Below are positions 1 to 11,224 of a DNA stretch of 64,000 nt, piece by piece (the first letter of the stretch is position 1; each line of letters begins with the position of its first letter). The DNA comes from Isoetes taiwanensis (lineage: Eukaryota; Streptophyta; Lycopodiopsida; Isoetales; Isoetaceae): assembly GCA_021234155.1 (NCBI GenBank), contig JAJEKV010000013.1:15975877-16039876 (forward strand), read 5' to 3'. Both the position numbers and the translations under genes were made by a program. The notes below the pieces were generated by a model, which had not been told where the DNA came from, did not search any database, and saw only the letters and a program-made list of their open reading frames with translations.

Positions 1-515
1 TCTTACGCCAAGCAACACTAAACTAATGGCGCTTTGTCCATTTACTGTGTGTGGGATCTTCAAGAAAGAATTTTTGTATATTCAAGATGGTGAGCTTAAA
101 GAGCAAGCCAGCCCGCAGGAAAAAACCAAAAAGGGTGGAGAACAAAAACAGAAAAATATGAGCATTGTACCGGACGCAGCTTATTCTGGTCTAAAAAGCA
201 AAGAAATTTTGTTCGCCTTTTGGAAAAAGTCGTGGGCCAAGGAATTTACATTAGACTAAATGGCCAAGGAAGCTAAGACGTAAGCCTCATTTGCAATGCC
301 GTGTTTCTTCTACATTTTCTCGGTCTTACAACATGTTTCTCTTTGCAAAATCGAAAAGACATTGTCACCGCCAGCCGAAGTTAATGAAGCAACAACCTAG
401 AGGACTGGGAGGAGTGCAAGCTTCAGTACCCAAGTTGTACCACCGATAGTATCATTAGAGAGCACGCCGTTAACTTTAGTGGTCGGGTAAGTTTTGCTAA
501 AAACTATGTTCTCAG

Positions 516-888
516 GTTTGTGCCTTTTTCTCACAATATTCTTCTACAAGAAAGAAAAGGGGCCCCTCACGGATTTTTAAACCCGGTTCAGAGGGCCAAG
601 GAAGAGAGGCGAGACTTAAGGCAATCGAACAGGAAAAGGAGGTCGCCACTAGCAGCTTTTAACACTTCTTATGAAAGATTTACAACGCTTGGTCGACTGC
701 ATGTACGAGTTGTTGAGGGTGACCGCACGAGGCTGGGGACACTTTTGGACAAGCGTAACTTTACATTATGCATTGCGATATTCCCTATGGTTTCAAAATT
801 AAGGACAAACGCTTTTGACGAGGAGGCTTTCACGCACGCAAAGTCCACTCTTTTTGAAGGCCTCAAGGAAGTCACCTTATCTCGCTAA
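516..888 (+). pseudogene. Unrecognised coding fragment
   Basis: An open frame of about 124 codons follows a plausible splice acceptor (ctcag before 516) and ends in TAA at 886-888. There is no in-frame ATG near the start; the frame opens through a GTG at 520. The predicted peptide is rich in Arg, Lys and Glu in its first half and has a mixed hydrophobic second half, which is protein-like rather than random. I do not recognise a family. It may be an internal exon of the same unit as the coding-like stretch at 1280-1919, or a fragment of an unknown transposon ORF. Confidence 0.25.
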
Positions 889-1028
889 CCGAGGGTCATC
901 ATTTTCCATTCGACCTACAAACAATGCCTCGCTTAAAAAACCTATGGGAGTCGCCTCAGAATGCCGGCTTCAAAATTGCGCGCTTTGGTAAGCTTAACAT
1001 TTAACGCTTTTCTTTTTAGTAACTCCAC

Positions 1029-1178
1029 GGTATAAATTTATACCACAACCGCCTCTAAGGTTTAAATTTATATAGCAAGGCAATGTCTCAGATAAATTTA
1101 TACGGCTTTGTAGTCGCGTGGTATAAATTTATACAGCAAGGCAACCCTGGTATAAATTTATACCGCCACACTACTGAG
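1029..1178. repeat. Tandem array, 5 units of ~30 bp, palindromic core
   Basis: Five units start near 1029, 1059, 1090, 1120 and 1149, a spacing of 29-31 bp. Each has a core of GGTATAAATTTATACC or a close variant, and two cores (1029-1044 and 1149-1164) are perfect 16-bp palindromes. The cores alternate with GC-containing spacers such as CAAGGCAA. A sixth isolated core lies at 1912-1925, over the stop codon of the downstream reading frame. Confidence 0.85.
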
Positions 1179-1279
1179 CTAACTTATTTTCCTTGTTTTT
1201 ATTTTACTAATATTTCATTGTTGTACTGTTTGGCAGGCTTAAAACAAATGTTAAGGGTCATGGTGGTGGTCCGCGCTTA

Positions 1280-1919
1280 GTGAGTTGTTTCGAGCATTTT
1301 CATATAGGTTTTTACAGCGCGGATGCCAAAAAAACCATGGTCCATTTCAACACGCAGAATGAGAAGACTCCTCCTTGCAATGCTTTTCAGTTCCAAATTG
1401 CTCAAGAAATTAAGAGACCCACAAATGACAAGACGCCGTGGTGTCCCATTATCGGCCACAAATGCTTTATTAATAACTTGATACGCTGGTTTTCTCGCCG
1501 AGACCGGATCTTAGATGCCTTTTTCAATCAGCACCACAAACCGCTTATGCCTTTGCTGGTGGTCGCAATGTCGCCTCCGGCCGACATAGACCCGATAAAG
1601 TAAGTTTCATCAGAACCAGGATAAGCTCTTGTGAATCCTTTCCTGATGAAAATGAGGAACTGGGAGCAAAGAACGGTGCCAGTGATGTTAAAGGCACTTA
1701 CACAGAAATACAGCCTCCACTTACAGGAAGAAAAGATGAGGAGGTGGAGTTTGTCGACTTGGAGCCCCGTGGTGCCCGAGCGCAGAAACCGCCTATGCCG
1801 GTAGGAATCGAATCAGAAGGAGGCGTCTCTGCTCTTGTAAACTCGCAAGAGCCAGATCCTAAGGGGAACGACAGTCCTGTGGACTGGGAAGAGCCACCTC
1901 TCCCACCTCTCGTATAAAT
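1280..1919 (+). pseudogene. Unrecognised coding-like region (two frames)
   Basis: A first frame is open over 1280-1603 and contains a segment rich in aromatic residues and Cys. A second frame is open from about 1598 to the TAA at 1917-1919 and is acidic and proline-rich, ending in a PPLPPLV tail. The change of frame near 1598 coincides with a GTAAGT donor-like site, so an intron or a single indel could explain it. The final stop codon lies within a GTATAAATTTATAC palindrome. No family is recognised. Together with 516-888 it may be the relic of one plus-strand gene. Confidence 0.3.
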
Positions 1920-1926
1920 TTATACA

Positions 1927-2530
1927 GACAGAGTTCTTAACTACTTTCTTTGTAAACTATGTGCTAAGTATTATTATAATTTATTTTGGTAATGATTTTT
2001 AAATTGAAAGCTTTGTCTCTTGAACCATACTTAATTAAAATAACTCTTTCTTGCTCCATGATTTCACACTCTTTGTCTTTCCAATGTTTGATTTTCTTAG
2101 TACTTATATTAAGCTTGCAAAAGACAAACGATATTTCCTTCTGTTTTTAACAATAAATACTTACTGAGTTATCAAAATTAATGTCTCTCCCCTCAAAACA
2201 AGCATTTTTTTTTTGTTCTCTTTTAAAAATGAAAAGGCTTAAAAAATGTTGCTTTTTTGGGGGGATTCCGAATGCTAATTGCTTAACAATCTATTTTGCT
2301 CCCTATTTTGTGTGTTTTTTTCAAGTTTTCTATTTTTATAAAGGAATCTTTCAAACGCACTTCTTAAATAAGTACGTTTCATTTTAAACCTTGTTAGTAG
2401 CCAGAATACCATCTTTTGTGCAATTCTTACCATGTTTCTTTCAAGGTCACATGCCTTTTGTTCGTTCGGCATTATGATGTGGTTAACACAGGTTATCATG
2501 ACTACAAGAAGAATAACCAGGACATGACAT
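1927..2530. other. AT-rich stretch, nothing recognised
   Basis: T-rich sequence with several homopolymer runs and no convincing open frame, RNA gene or repeat. It separates the plus-strand remnant to its left from the minus-strand remnant to its right, so the two are convergent. Confidence 0.5.
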
Positions 2531-4120
2531 TTATTTTATACTCCATCTAATGTAAGCAGTATCCATGTGTGCAATTTGAAGCAGACGCTCTTTTATAAAA
2601 TCTGGATATGGTGCATGCAGATCTTGGATGCTTAGATACTGGAGTTCTGTGTTGGAGTTCAAATAGTGTAAGACCTCTCTCTCCGTCAGAATCAACGTCC
2701 TGAAGTCTGATGCCCGTTGCTTATACTCGAAACAACCTATATATTTTGCACTGGTTTTCAAAAAACATTTGTCGGCAAGTATCTCATCCATCAGGCAATT
2801 TATCTCAGCATTTGACATGCCCCTCAGAATCCGAAGAAAGCTCTTGTTGATGAAATCTTTCGTCGGTTGTCAGGGCTATTGTCTTGATCATTACGCAATT
2901 TCTTCTTTCACCCACTTGTTCACCACAGCCACAAACTTAGATTAGGTCACTTTGGATATAAACATCCCTTCCTTTTTGTTTTTCAGTTCCTTGAGTTTCA
3001 GAGTGGTCATTGCAACTGCAGTGAATTCCTAAAAAGGAAGAACAGTTTAGCAAGATCTCCTCGGCGATCCTGACGAGCAAAACAAAGCAAATTAGATTGA
3101 ATAAAAGCTCGATGAAATCACTATGGCGATCATGAGGAGAAAGCAAAGCAAAACATACCAGCCAGCTATCAGCTTTGCCTTGCATGAGTGAGCCTAGTGC
3201 CTGATGTTGATTTCTAAGTTGCTGGAGTTTCTCAACAGAGGCTCCCCATATACTGTGTTGGCAATGATTTCATTGCACTCGATGGACAGGTGTAGGTAGG
3301 TATTCTGTATTTTTCAAGTTACCATTTAATATCCTTGCCCCCCTCCTTGCATACACTTTAATGAATTCAACTTTCTGTTCATCTAACCCAAATATTCTAC
3401 AAAGGATTTGAGTTGTTGCCATGGAATGGTTCCCAAAGATGATGTAATATTTTCCCCCTCGAGTTGTGCCGGATCATTCCATGTTATTTTTCCAGCTATC
3501 GCTGGATCAAACGGGGCAATATCCACTAGCATGAGGACGTCATATGGGAAATCTCTGAAAGACTATAATAGAGTATGCACGTGATCGTCAGATCTGGTTA
3601 TGTGCATCATGCAGGGGGAGCAGTGGCGCAATCATATATGCTAACACGTTTGAACCAGAAAACTCCCATGGGATAAAACCTTTTGTTTTGCTCCAATTTC
3701 AATGTTGTTTTCGCAGAGAATATGATAATGGGATAGGTGTTAGAGCAACATAGGGAACAACCTGCAATGCATTTTCTGGGCTCTTGGATTGTGGCCTCAG
3801 CCTTCTGAACTTGACTCTGACTACTGGTGTGGAACGGGAGATCGAATGTGTAGAGGCTGAAGTGGAGCAATCATTTTTTTTTCTTTTTGGATACTTTGCT
3901 AGTCCTCTCACTTTCATCCATAAGAGAGTTTTTGCCCAAATCATTCGACTTGCCCTTTGAAGATTAAGGTGACTTCACCTTTGAAGATTCAAGTGAGTTG
4001 GCCTTTGAAGTTTCAGTTGACTTGTGCTTTAGAGATGGAGCCGACTTTGACGAAGAAGGCACCTTTGTGTTGGCGCCAAGTTCAATTTCTTTTGGAACAA
4101 TTCCCAGTTTATATCTTTGC
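2531..4120 (-). pseudogene. Decayed multi-exon gene with ParB-like GNHS motif
   Basis: Several minus-strand segments read as protein when frames are followed in order. A Lys/Ser-rich stretch with short repeats of the type ESSKVKSP lies at about 4120-3880. A segment at about 3600-3300 includes YYIIFGNHSMATTQ, followed by LDEQKVEFIKVYARR. A segment near 3240-3150 is followed by a donor-like GTATGT. The last segment (about 2870-2531) contains the longest open frame, ending with YIRWSIK and a stop. Frames change near 3445 (a run of five G) and in-frame stops occur near 2940 and 2880. The GNHS-type motif resembles the ligand loop of ParB/sulfiredoxin-like domains. That resemblance is inference only, and the function is unknown. 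Confidence 0.35.
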
Positions 4121-4627
4121 ACCTAGCAGTTAGCCAAGTATTGTCCATTTGCGTGGGCATTTTGTCATCCTTTAGGGCCTTTATAACGTAGCTTCATGGT
4201 TTTTTGTTGTTAGCAAGAAACCTTCTGCATGCATTGAATCCTAACAGTATAACCAATTGCATTTAAGGCCAGCAGCTTCCAAGGATTCATAGGAAGCCAG
4301 TGGCCCCCATAACCTCTAGCATTGTGATTCTTTCTACTGATTTTAGGCTTCTCTTAACTTGCTATCATCATAGCAAAGATGTACTACATGAACTGGTGCT
4401 AGGTGGTGTCTTTGATGGAGCATTGGATTGCATTTTCAACCTTCTCAGTACTGCCTTCCCACATGTGTATTATTATCTCCATCTGCTCGCCTATCTTATT
4501 CTTTTCATTTGATGTTATAAACAAACGCAAGTCCTTTTGTTTGTCACCTTCTTTGTGCAGTGACATTTCCACCCGTCCTCCCCCCGCGACTCAGGCTGCG
4601 CATACCACGGCTGCTGACAAATAGGAA

Positions 4628-5480
4628 TTGTGCCTCCGGGTGGTCTCATGGAATTGTCGAGGCTTCCCTTGGCAAAAGTGGGACAGTCTCAACTCCGTGG
4701 CAGCCGATATAGATCTCATCTTTCTCACGGAGACATGGGAGCATGCTGGGCACAGGCTACCTGGTCTGCCGGGTTACCAACATTTCTCAGACTTCAATAC
4801 CTGTACATGACAGAGGGGTCATGGTGGGGTTGCTTGCTACTACCGGACAACCTTGGCACATTCGGTTTACCCTCCGTAAGACGACGCATGCACACAACCC
4901 GGTACTTGTGGGTTCGTGTGTGCATAATACCGCTGGGCAACCCTCTTTTTTTCGCTCTGTTATTTCCCCCATGCAGAGAGCACCTTCTATCGCAGCCACT
5001 CCGATGCGGATAGGATGGACCCTTATGTCGATCTATATGATGACATACAGCAGCACAAGCAGTTGGGTAGGGTCGTCCTTCTTGGGGATTTCAATGCACC
5101 CGGACAGAGTAGAGCAGCCCATGAGACTTGACCCCTCACGACGAAAGTCCTGCAGCCTTCGTCGCCCCAGAGAGGCAACCGCCACGAGGATCGGATGACA
5201 GCCGTGTCACTTTCGCTTTGGCGCATTGCTTGCTCTCGCTATGTGGTATTTTTTACTTGATAATTTGCAATGGCCTATCACAAAGGCCCGCTTCGCAAGT
5301 GCACATGCGCATGACACAATCGGGGGAGGGTCTAGTGTGGTGGACTATGTGCTCAGAAGTTAGCGCAAGATATGCATCTCATCAATCGCTTTCCGGGTGG
5401 CACCGACGATCGGGATGAGGAGGTCGACTCGCATCACCTCCCACTTTATTTGGACATGGTTTGGCAAGCCGCCCGGAACC
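4628..5480 (+). pseudogene. LINE endonuclease (APE-type) fragment
   Basis: The frame at 4628 reads VVSWNCRGF followed about 25 residues later by LIFLTETWEHAG, the first two catalytic blocks of the exonuclease-endonuclease-phosphatase fold used by LINEs. Further blocks appear in other frames: LLGDFNAPG near 5080 and DSHHLPLYL near 5430, corresponding to the later GDFN and SDH-type motifs. The domain order is correct, but at least two frameshifts separate the blocks. The first codon of the open frame is TTG, so no usable start is visible. Confidence 0.8.
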
Positions 5481-6119
5481 CCACTATGCCAGCCCCTCGC
5501 CATCCTCGCCATACTAGATTATGAGCCGCCAGAGACTACGCCGGAGATGCTCATGGGCCCTGCCCGGCAATTCCGCGGACCCCACACTAGAGTAGCGCAT
5601 GCACCAGTTGACTTCTGGCTATTCTGAGGATGCGGCCGACAAAGTGCTTTGGCGTAACCCCTCCCCAACGACGCCCGCCGGCCAGGGGACAAAGAATATT
5701 TCCGCGCCATGGTTTGATGCGGAGTGTAAAGAAAGCAAGCGCCCGGCTACTGTCACATTCTCGATCCAGTAACGCTTGCGGGCCACCACACGCATCAGCG
5801 CCCCATCGGAAGAGACAAAGGCGCCGGTATACTTGCCGCATCATCGAGGGGAGATGTTCGGGCCTGGCGGACACTCATCCTCGAACCTTTTGGCGCAGAG
5901 TGCTTCGGCCAGCCCGCCCTACGGGGGACATCACACCCGGCGGTGGGGAACGATTATTTGCAAAGCGGCTCTATGACCCACCGTGGACGCTGACGCCCAT
6001 ACCCCCACGGATGGCCCCCCCATTGGTTCTCGCGAGGAGGATGTTGTGGAGGGCCCGCAATGGTCGGGCTAATGGGAAGGCAACCACCTCGATGGTATGC
6101 GTGCCGAAGTTACTCAAAT

Positions 6120-7260
6120 GGGCGGGGCAGCGGTGCCGATCCTCATTACCCCGCTCAATAGAGCATTGCAGAAGGTTTCCCGACAATGGACCACAAGCGT
6201 GGTTGTCTCCATTCACAAGGCGGGCGACCCACGGTGTCCCGCAATTACCCACGATCATAGTCGGGCTTCAAGATTTGCCAAACCGTTATCGGCATTCTCG
6301 AGCAGCGGTTGACCCAATCGGGCGGAGGCAAATGATGTGCGAGCCCTCACACAAGTAGGCTTTTTAGACCCCGCCACTCAATGATTGACCATATCTTTAC
6401 ACCGGGGCAATCGATTGAAGACAAATGAACCATCGGCCGGGGACTTGTATTGCCGCTTTGTGGACTTCGCGAAGGCTTTTTGATAATGTCCCCCTGAAAA
6501 GCTATGGGTTAGATCATGGGGCTGCCGGCTTTTTGTCTGCGAATGCCATATCTGGTGCCATATGAGAGTTGTTTTGGCAGGATGCGTACCGACGGGCCAA
6601 GCATTCACCATTAGTATCGGGTCCCAAGCAGGGCTGCCCCTCTCACCAACAACCGCTTGGCCTCTACATTGATCGGTTAGAGCCCCGGCTTCATCGAGCA
6701 TGGGGGATGGCATACGCTTTTTGCACTGTATCATCCGCCACCATCTACGACGATGTTGACCTTCCGCCCACACCCCCCGAAGCTATGCAGTCTCATCTAG
6801 ATGCCCTAGACACATTCTGTAAGGCTACAGACATGCGCGTGAATCTGGCCACTAGGGTGGTTCTCATATCCTCTTCACACCACCCCACGCCTCCTGCACC
6901 CATATATCGGGGGGACTGGGAGGTCACGCCCACCTACAAGTACCTAGGGGTGGAGTTCCCCTCCTCGCCTCGTTGGGGCGCCCATCCGCTTATGGTGACA
7001 AAGAGGCCGAAAGCTTTTATGCCATGCGTAACAATAGTCACCGTGCGAGCTCTATGATTGGGGCCATCAATCACATCTCTTTCTTTAGGGACGGTCGAGC
7101 CCCGTCCCTCAGACGGGGTCGAGGTTTGGAGCCCGTTCGTCTCTTTGGCGACCTGGAATGACTTGGAGCAGTTGCAGAAGGCATTTTTGGCACGGGCACT
7201 TGGGGTGAAACCTTCAGTCCCCTATCGATTCTCGCTGCAGAAATCGGATTCTTTGCCGCT
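6120..7260 (+). pseudogene. LINE reverse transcriptase fragment
   Basis: Blocks of a LINE reverse transcriptase are seen in changing frames: VVVSIHKAGDP near 6195, CRFVDFAKAF near 6455, and IYDDVDLP near 6750. The last is where the YADD catalytic motif should be, and one residue is missing. After it come the thumb-like segment ending in TYKYLGVEFPS near 6935 and EVWSPFVSLATWNDLEQ near 7120. The last part is also present, more readable, at 21251-21700. Multiple frameshifts make it non-functional as written. Confidence 0.8.
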
Positions 7261-10200
7261 TCACGGGCAGCCCTTGATAGACACATCGCCTATTTTCGTA
7301 AAGTGGTTAATATGGGTGATGTTCGGCTCCCGCACCGGCTTACGCCGCGGGCAATGGGCCCGCAGCGGCTCGTGGGCCTGTTGGAGGGGTAAGAGAGATC
7401 GGTGGTTCACCGTGATGGAACGCGGGAGCACAAAAGCGCAAGTGGGACACAGAGGCCGATCGTGACAGCCGTGCGGAGTACACGGACGCTTGCTTCCTTG
7501 GCAAGCTCACGGGACCCCGACGCTCTAGAGCAGTCAAAATGGCCCATTACAAGGAGCACATCAACCCCGGTTAGCCCGGCCCGCAGCTTCTACCTCGCGT
7601 TTCCAAAAAAAAAGCCAGCACTCATTGCCTCCATTCGCACGGTGCCCACCATCTTCGCGATCGAGACGGGCGGTGGATTGGGAGCCCCGCCAGACAAGCT
7701 CTCGCTCGATCTTTGCCAAACGGGTGCCATTGAGGATGAGTCTCACACTTTCCGGAGTTGCCCAAAGATTTAGTCGATCCGCCGATACGCCCCTTAGTAT
7801 GGCCTGGACTTGCCCCTACATTTGCCGATGAACACACCGCCAATACGTGCTAACGTGTCGCATATTCGTGAGGTACTAGATCCGCGAAGCTCACCTTTGC
7901 CCCTCACCGGCCGCCTCACGATCGCACTACTGGGTGCGATGCATGAGTGTATATATTTGTGTGTTTTTGCATTTTGTATATTAGAACAGTTTGTCAGCAG
8001 GCTGATTGCTGCCACGGTTTTTCCCTCGAAAACCCTTCGGGGCGGGGGTTTTTTAATCCGGGTAGTAATCCGCTTGCTGCGCTTTTGTATTGAGTCCCAT
8101 AGACCGATTGGTCTCCGTGGACGATAAAAATACCTTCCTTCCTTCCTTGAAAATATATAAGTTTGATAGCCTAAGACCCTCTGCATTCACATAAAATCAA
8201 GATTGTCACCCACTCCCTGCTATTCATGGAACATCTCAGGCACCCTTCTTTGCAATAATTTTTAGGTCTCTACCTGCCTGTATGCAAGACTCATCAACAT
8301 TTCATACCCTAGAGAGAGAGAAGTGAAATTTAAGGTAGATCTCTTTAAGGCCCTGAGTAGAACATGTCGAGATTGTGCTAGTTCATGGCTAGTGCACGAG
8401 CCCTTTCCATTGTTTGTGCACTCCTCAAAGAGATCTTGGGTTGCATATCTTTGAACAGTTTCCACCATCTCTACTTGGCAAACCACTGATGGTAGATATT
8501 TCACCATTATTGGACATCTTGGCTGCCTTTCATTCACTACACTAGCGTTACCCCTATTCCAATGCCGCCCTTTCCAAAGTCTAAGGCATCATTTCCTTTT
8601 CTTGCTCAGTGCTAAGCACATGTGGATGCCTCTTCTGCTGATGAGTTATCCTACCGTACTGCTAGTCCCTTACTATGGACTCATGTATACTAGACCTTCT
8701 ATATAGAAATGCCATATTTCATTGACCTTTTGTAGGATGTCTAGCATTTGTTGTTCGGTCCATTGGTCTCTTTTCAATAGAGGAGTCTTCATGCCCTGGA
8801 TTTTACTTACTGCAAACTCTGTCCTCCTCTTCATTTGCTGCTTAACTCTCTTAGTAATTGCAGTTTGATTGTATAAGCGCCATCGAATTTGGCCAACAGT
8901 AAAGTTCCGTGGAGGAGATTTCTGTATGGGATTATAAGTTTGGAAATGAATTTGAACCAATTCACATGACTGATCGATTCCATTTGAAAGGATTGTTGCT
9001 TATCTTCCTGCCAATTTGAGCCCCTTTGCATTGATTATGAGCTAATTCCAAGATTTGTGCGGTCTGCAACGCGGCTTGATTTTTGATGGGGGTCATGAAA
9101 GGGTCACCACAAGTCGCATGGGAATGGCGCACGATCGAAGTCGGCCGCATGTCGGGCGAGGGGGTTGCACGACGGGGCCGGGCCCATGGGACCGCGGCCG
9201 TTGAGTCGCTATATAGGGCAACCCCACTAATACATATACATATTAGACTATCTAGAAGCAAAGGAATACAAAGGGTTTAAAAGGTTAGGGTTTACATAGC
9301 CTAAACCCTAGAGATCCCTTTACACGATTTAACACGAAGTTTACACTTTTACAACCTAGCCCACAACCATGGATGCACTGCTGCCGGGCTTTGTCTCTTG
9401 ACGTAAATGCTTTGCAGTGAGCGAGTCTATGAAAGATATTCGACTATGTTTCTTACAACTTACAGTGTGATTTTCCTTTGCCGAAATTTATTCTTTGTGT
9501 TGTATGCCATTTTTTTTTTTTTTCTTCTTGTCTTGGCCTCCGGAGGCATTATTTTAGATGTGCTAGTAGATGCTTTGATGCTCGGACATCTCCTGAGTTG
9601 GCAAATAATTGTGTTGAGCAAATGCGTGGCTCCTCTTCAACGAGCTAACGTAATATTAAACGACGAGCTCTCTAAATTTCGTGTTAGCTTGCGTGTTTTG
9701 TTTTGGTGATCGCTTTTAAAACTTCGCCTTTTAGATTGACATAGGTATTGTATCAACATACCCGTGTCTCATTCATGGCGTATATTATGTAGAAATATGC
9801 TATATGAATGGATGTTTGTCAAATCCTCCATTCAAGATTATCTATTTTCATACGGATCTTCGATGTTAACCATGTTTGTCATTCTAAATTAATCTCGCCA
9901 ACTAAACAGGAGAGGTTGACAAGAAGTGTTATGGTCTGTCGGATCGACCGGAAATCTCGAGGAATCCATTGTTACTCCACTACGGGACGCCAGCAGATGC
10001 GCTTATGTGTGGAAACAAGTGTTCGAGAGCATATAAAAACTTTGCCACGATAGCGAGAAAAAAAAAATCTCAAATTACGCTTAACGAGGAATATTAGGTC
10101 GGTGAATTTTTTCCCGATTGAAGTGGTATTTATGGATGAATACGTAATCATTGCTTTGTATCATTTTTCCATTTTAAGCAAAGACAATTGAAGGCATTTA

Positions 10201-10813
10201 TGGAGTCAATAATCCCATTAGTGCTCAAAATTTGTCTTGAAACTACTGCTTCATTTGAAGCATTTATTTTCTTTACCACCTTTTGTGGTGGTGACAATGC
10301 TCGTGGATACATTGTTTCCTCGTGTCTAGTACGGGCTAGATTGTTTGTTTTATGTTTCTCCGCTTGTGGGTATGCATTTTTGTTGTATGCCCAAAGCAGC
10401 AGTGTGGACTTGAATGTTATGGTTGGTAGTATCTCTTAACCGCTTCTATGAATCTTATGACTGCTAGTATCTCTCAAAAGCTCCGCTCATATAGTATTTC
10501 AAGTAGCCTTTGTAATATTTATTTGACAATTCCCCTTAAAGTATGACAATGTGTGATGTGTTGTATTTTCTATTTAGCACTGAAATCTGAGCTAGTAATG
10601 TCTTGTTTATTTTGTGTCAGCATAGTTAGAGCTGTAATAGTTTCATTTACCAAGTTTGTTAATTGCAGGATCATTACATCTTCACTTTGGTTCCTGATAG
10701 TATACTTGCAAGTGTCTTTTGCCAATGATGTAAGAACTCAATGTCATCACTTTTTGTCTGTCATTACTTTCCTTTGGGCCATTGATGCAAAATCCATGAT
10801 CGGCATCATAGAG
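6803..10813. repeat. Duplicated block, copy A (partner 21239-25247)
   Basis: Starts inside the LINE at CACATTCTGT and ends at GATCGGCATCATAGAGCA. It holds the LINE 3' half, about 1.2 kb of non-coding DNA (8150-9300), and a FAM136A-like gene copy. The partner block keeps the same order and orientation. The non-coding stretch is almost identical in both; one clear indel is an 18-bp segment around 8287 that is absent near 22741. Divergence is concentrated in the LINE and in the gene. Confidence 0.9.
9369..10097 (+). pseudogene. FAM136A-like (DUF842) gene, unreadable copy
   Basis: Collinear with the intact gene at 23806-24528. The ATG is kept, but the first exon meets a TGA after ten codons. The splice sites that end in CAG in the intact copy are altered here: CCTCCGG instead of CCTCCAG at the second acceptor, and TTTCGTG instead of TTTCAGG at the second donor. 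Exon 3 is frameshifted several times. Most changes sit on CAG or CTG trinucleotides. It is either a pseudogene or a mis-sequenced duplicate (see findings). Confidence 0.85.
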
Positions 10814-10814
10814 C

Positions 10815-11224
10815 ATTCAGTCAGATCTGGGCCAGATACGCTCCCTTAGTACGGCCGGACTTGCCCCTACATTTGCTGATGAACACACCTTCAAGACGCG
10901 TGCTTCGGGGTCGTATATTCGTGAGGTACTTTGGATCTCTGAGAGCTCACCTTTGCCCCGCCGGTTGCTGCCGATCAGGCACTACGGGTGCGGTGCATCA
11001 GTGTATATATTTGTGTGTTTTTGCATGTTGTATATTGGAACAGCTTGTCAGCAGGCTGATTGCTGCCACGGTTTTTCCCTCGAAAACCCGTCGGGATGGG
11101 GGTTTTTTAATCCGGGTAGTAATCCGCTTGCTGCGCTTTTATATTGGGTCCCATAGACCGGTTGGTCTCCGTGGATGATAAAAATATCTTCCTTCCTTCC
11201 TTCCTTCCTTCCTTCCTTCCTTCC
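10815..11224 (+). mobile_element. LINE 3' fragment with (TTCC)10 tail (copy 3)
   Basis: About 410 bp matching the terminal part of the LINE at 7780-8146 and 22210-22600: CTCCCTTAGTA(C/T)GGCC, the 3' UTR and the GATAAAAATA end, followed here by ten TTCC units (11187-11226 region). It is 5'-truncated and abuts the right end of duplicated block A. It is therefore an independent insertion, or the agent at the duplication breakpoint. Nothing is coded. Confidence 0.9.

Larger units (their letters stand above)
4560..8146 (+). mobile_element. LINE, near full length, decayed (copy 1)
   Basis: A non-LTR retrotransposon remnant, in order 5' to 3': apurinic-like endonuclease pieces, reverse transcriptase pieces, a C-terminal Cys/His knuckle, a 3' UTR of about 330 bp and a short (TTCC)n tail followed by unrelated DNA. 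No frame is open for more than a few hundred bases. The 3' portion from 6803 is nearly collinear with the copy at 21239, and the 3' UTR recurs a third time at 10815-11224. The 5' boundary is not sharp; coding similarity begins by 4628. Microsatellite tails in place of poly(A) are known for some LINE clades. Clade assignment would need a tree. Confidence 0.85.

Noticed and set aside
4743-7773. Many overlapping open frames on both strands in the GC-rich LINE
   Set aside because: They are frame shadows of decayed LINE ORFs; only frames with endonuclease, RT or knuckle motifs were kept.
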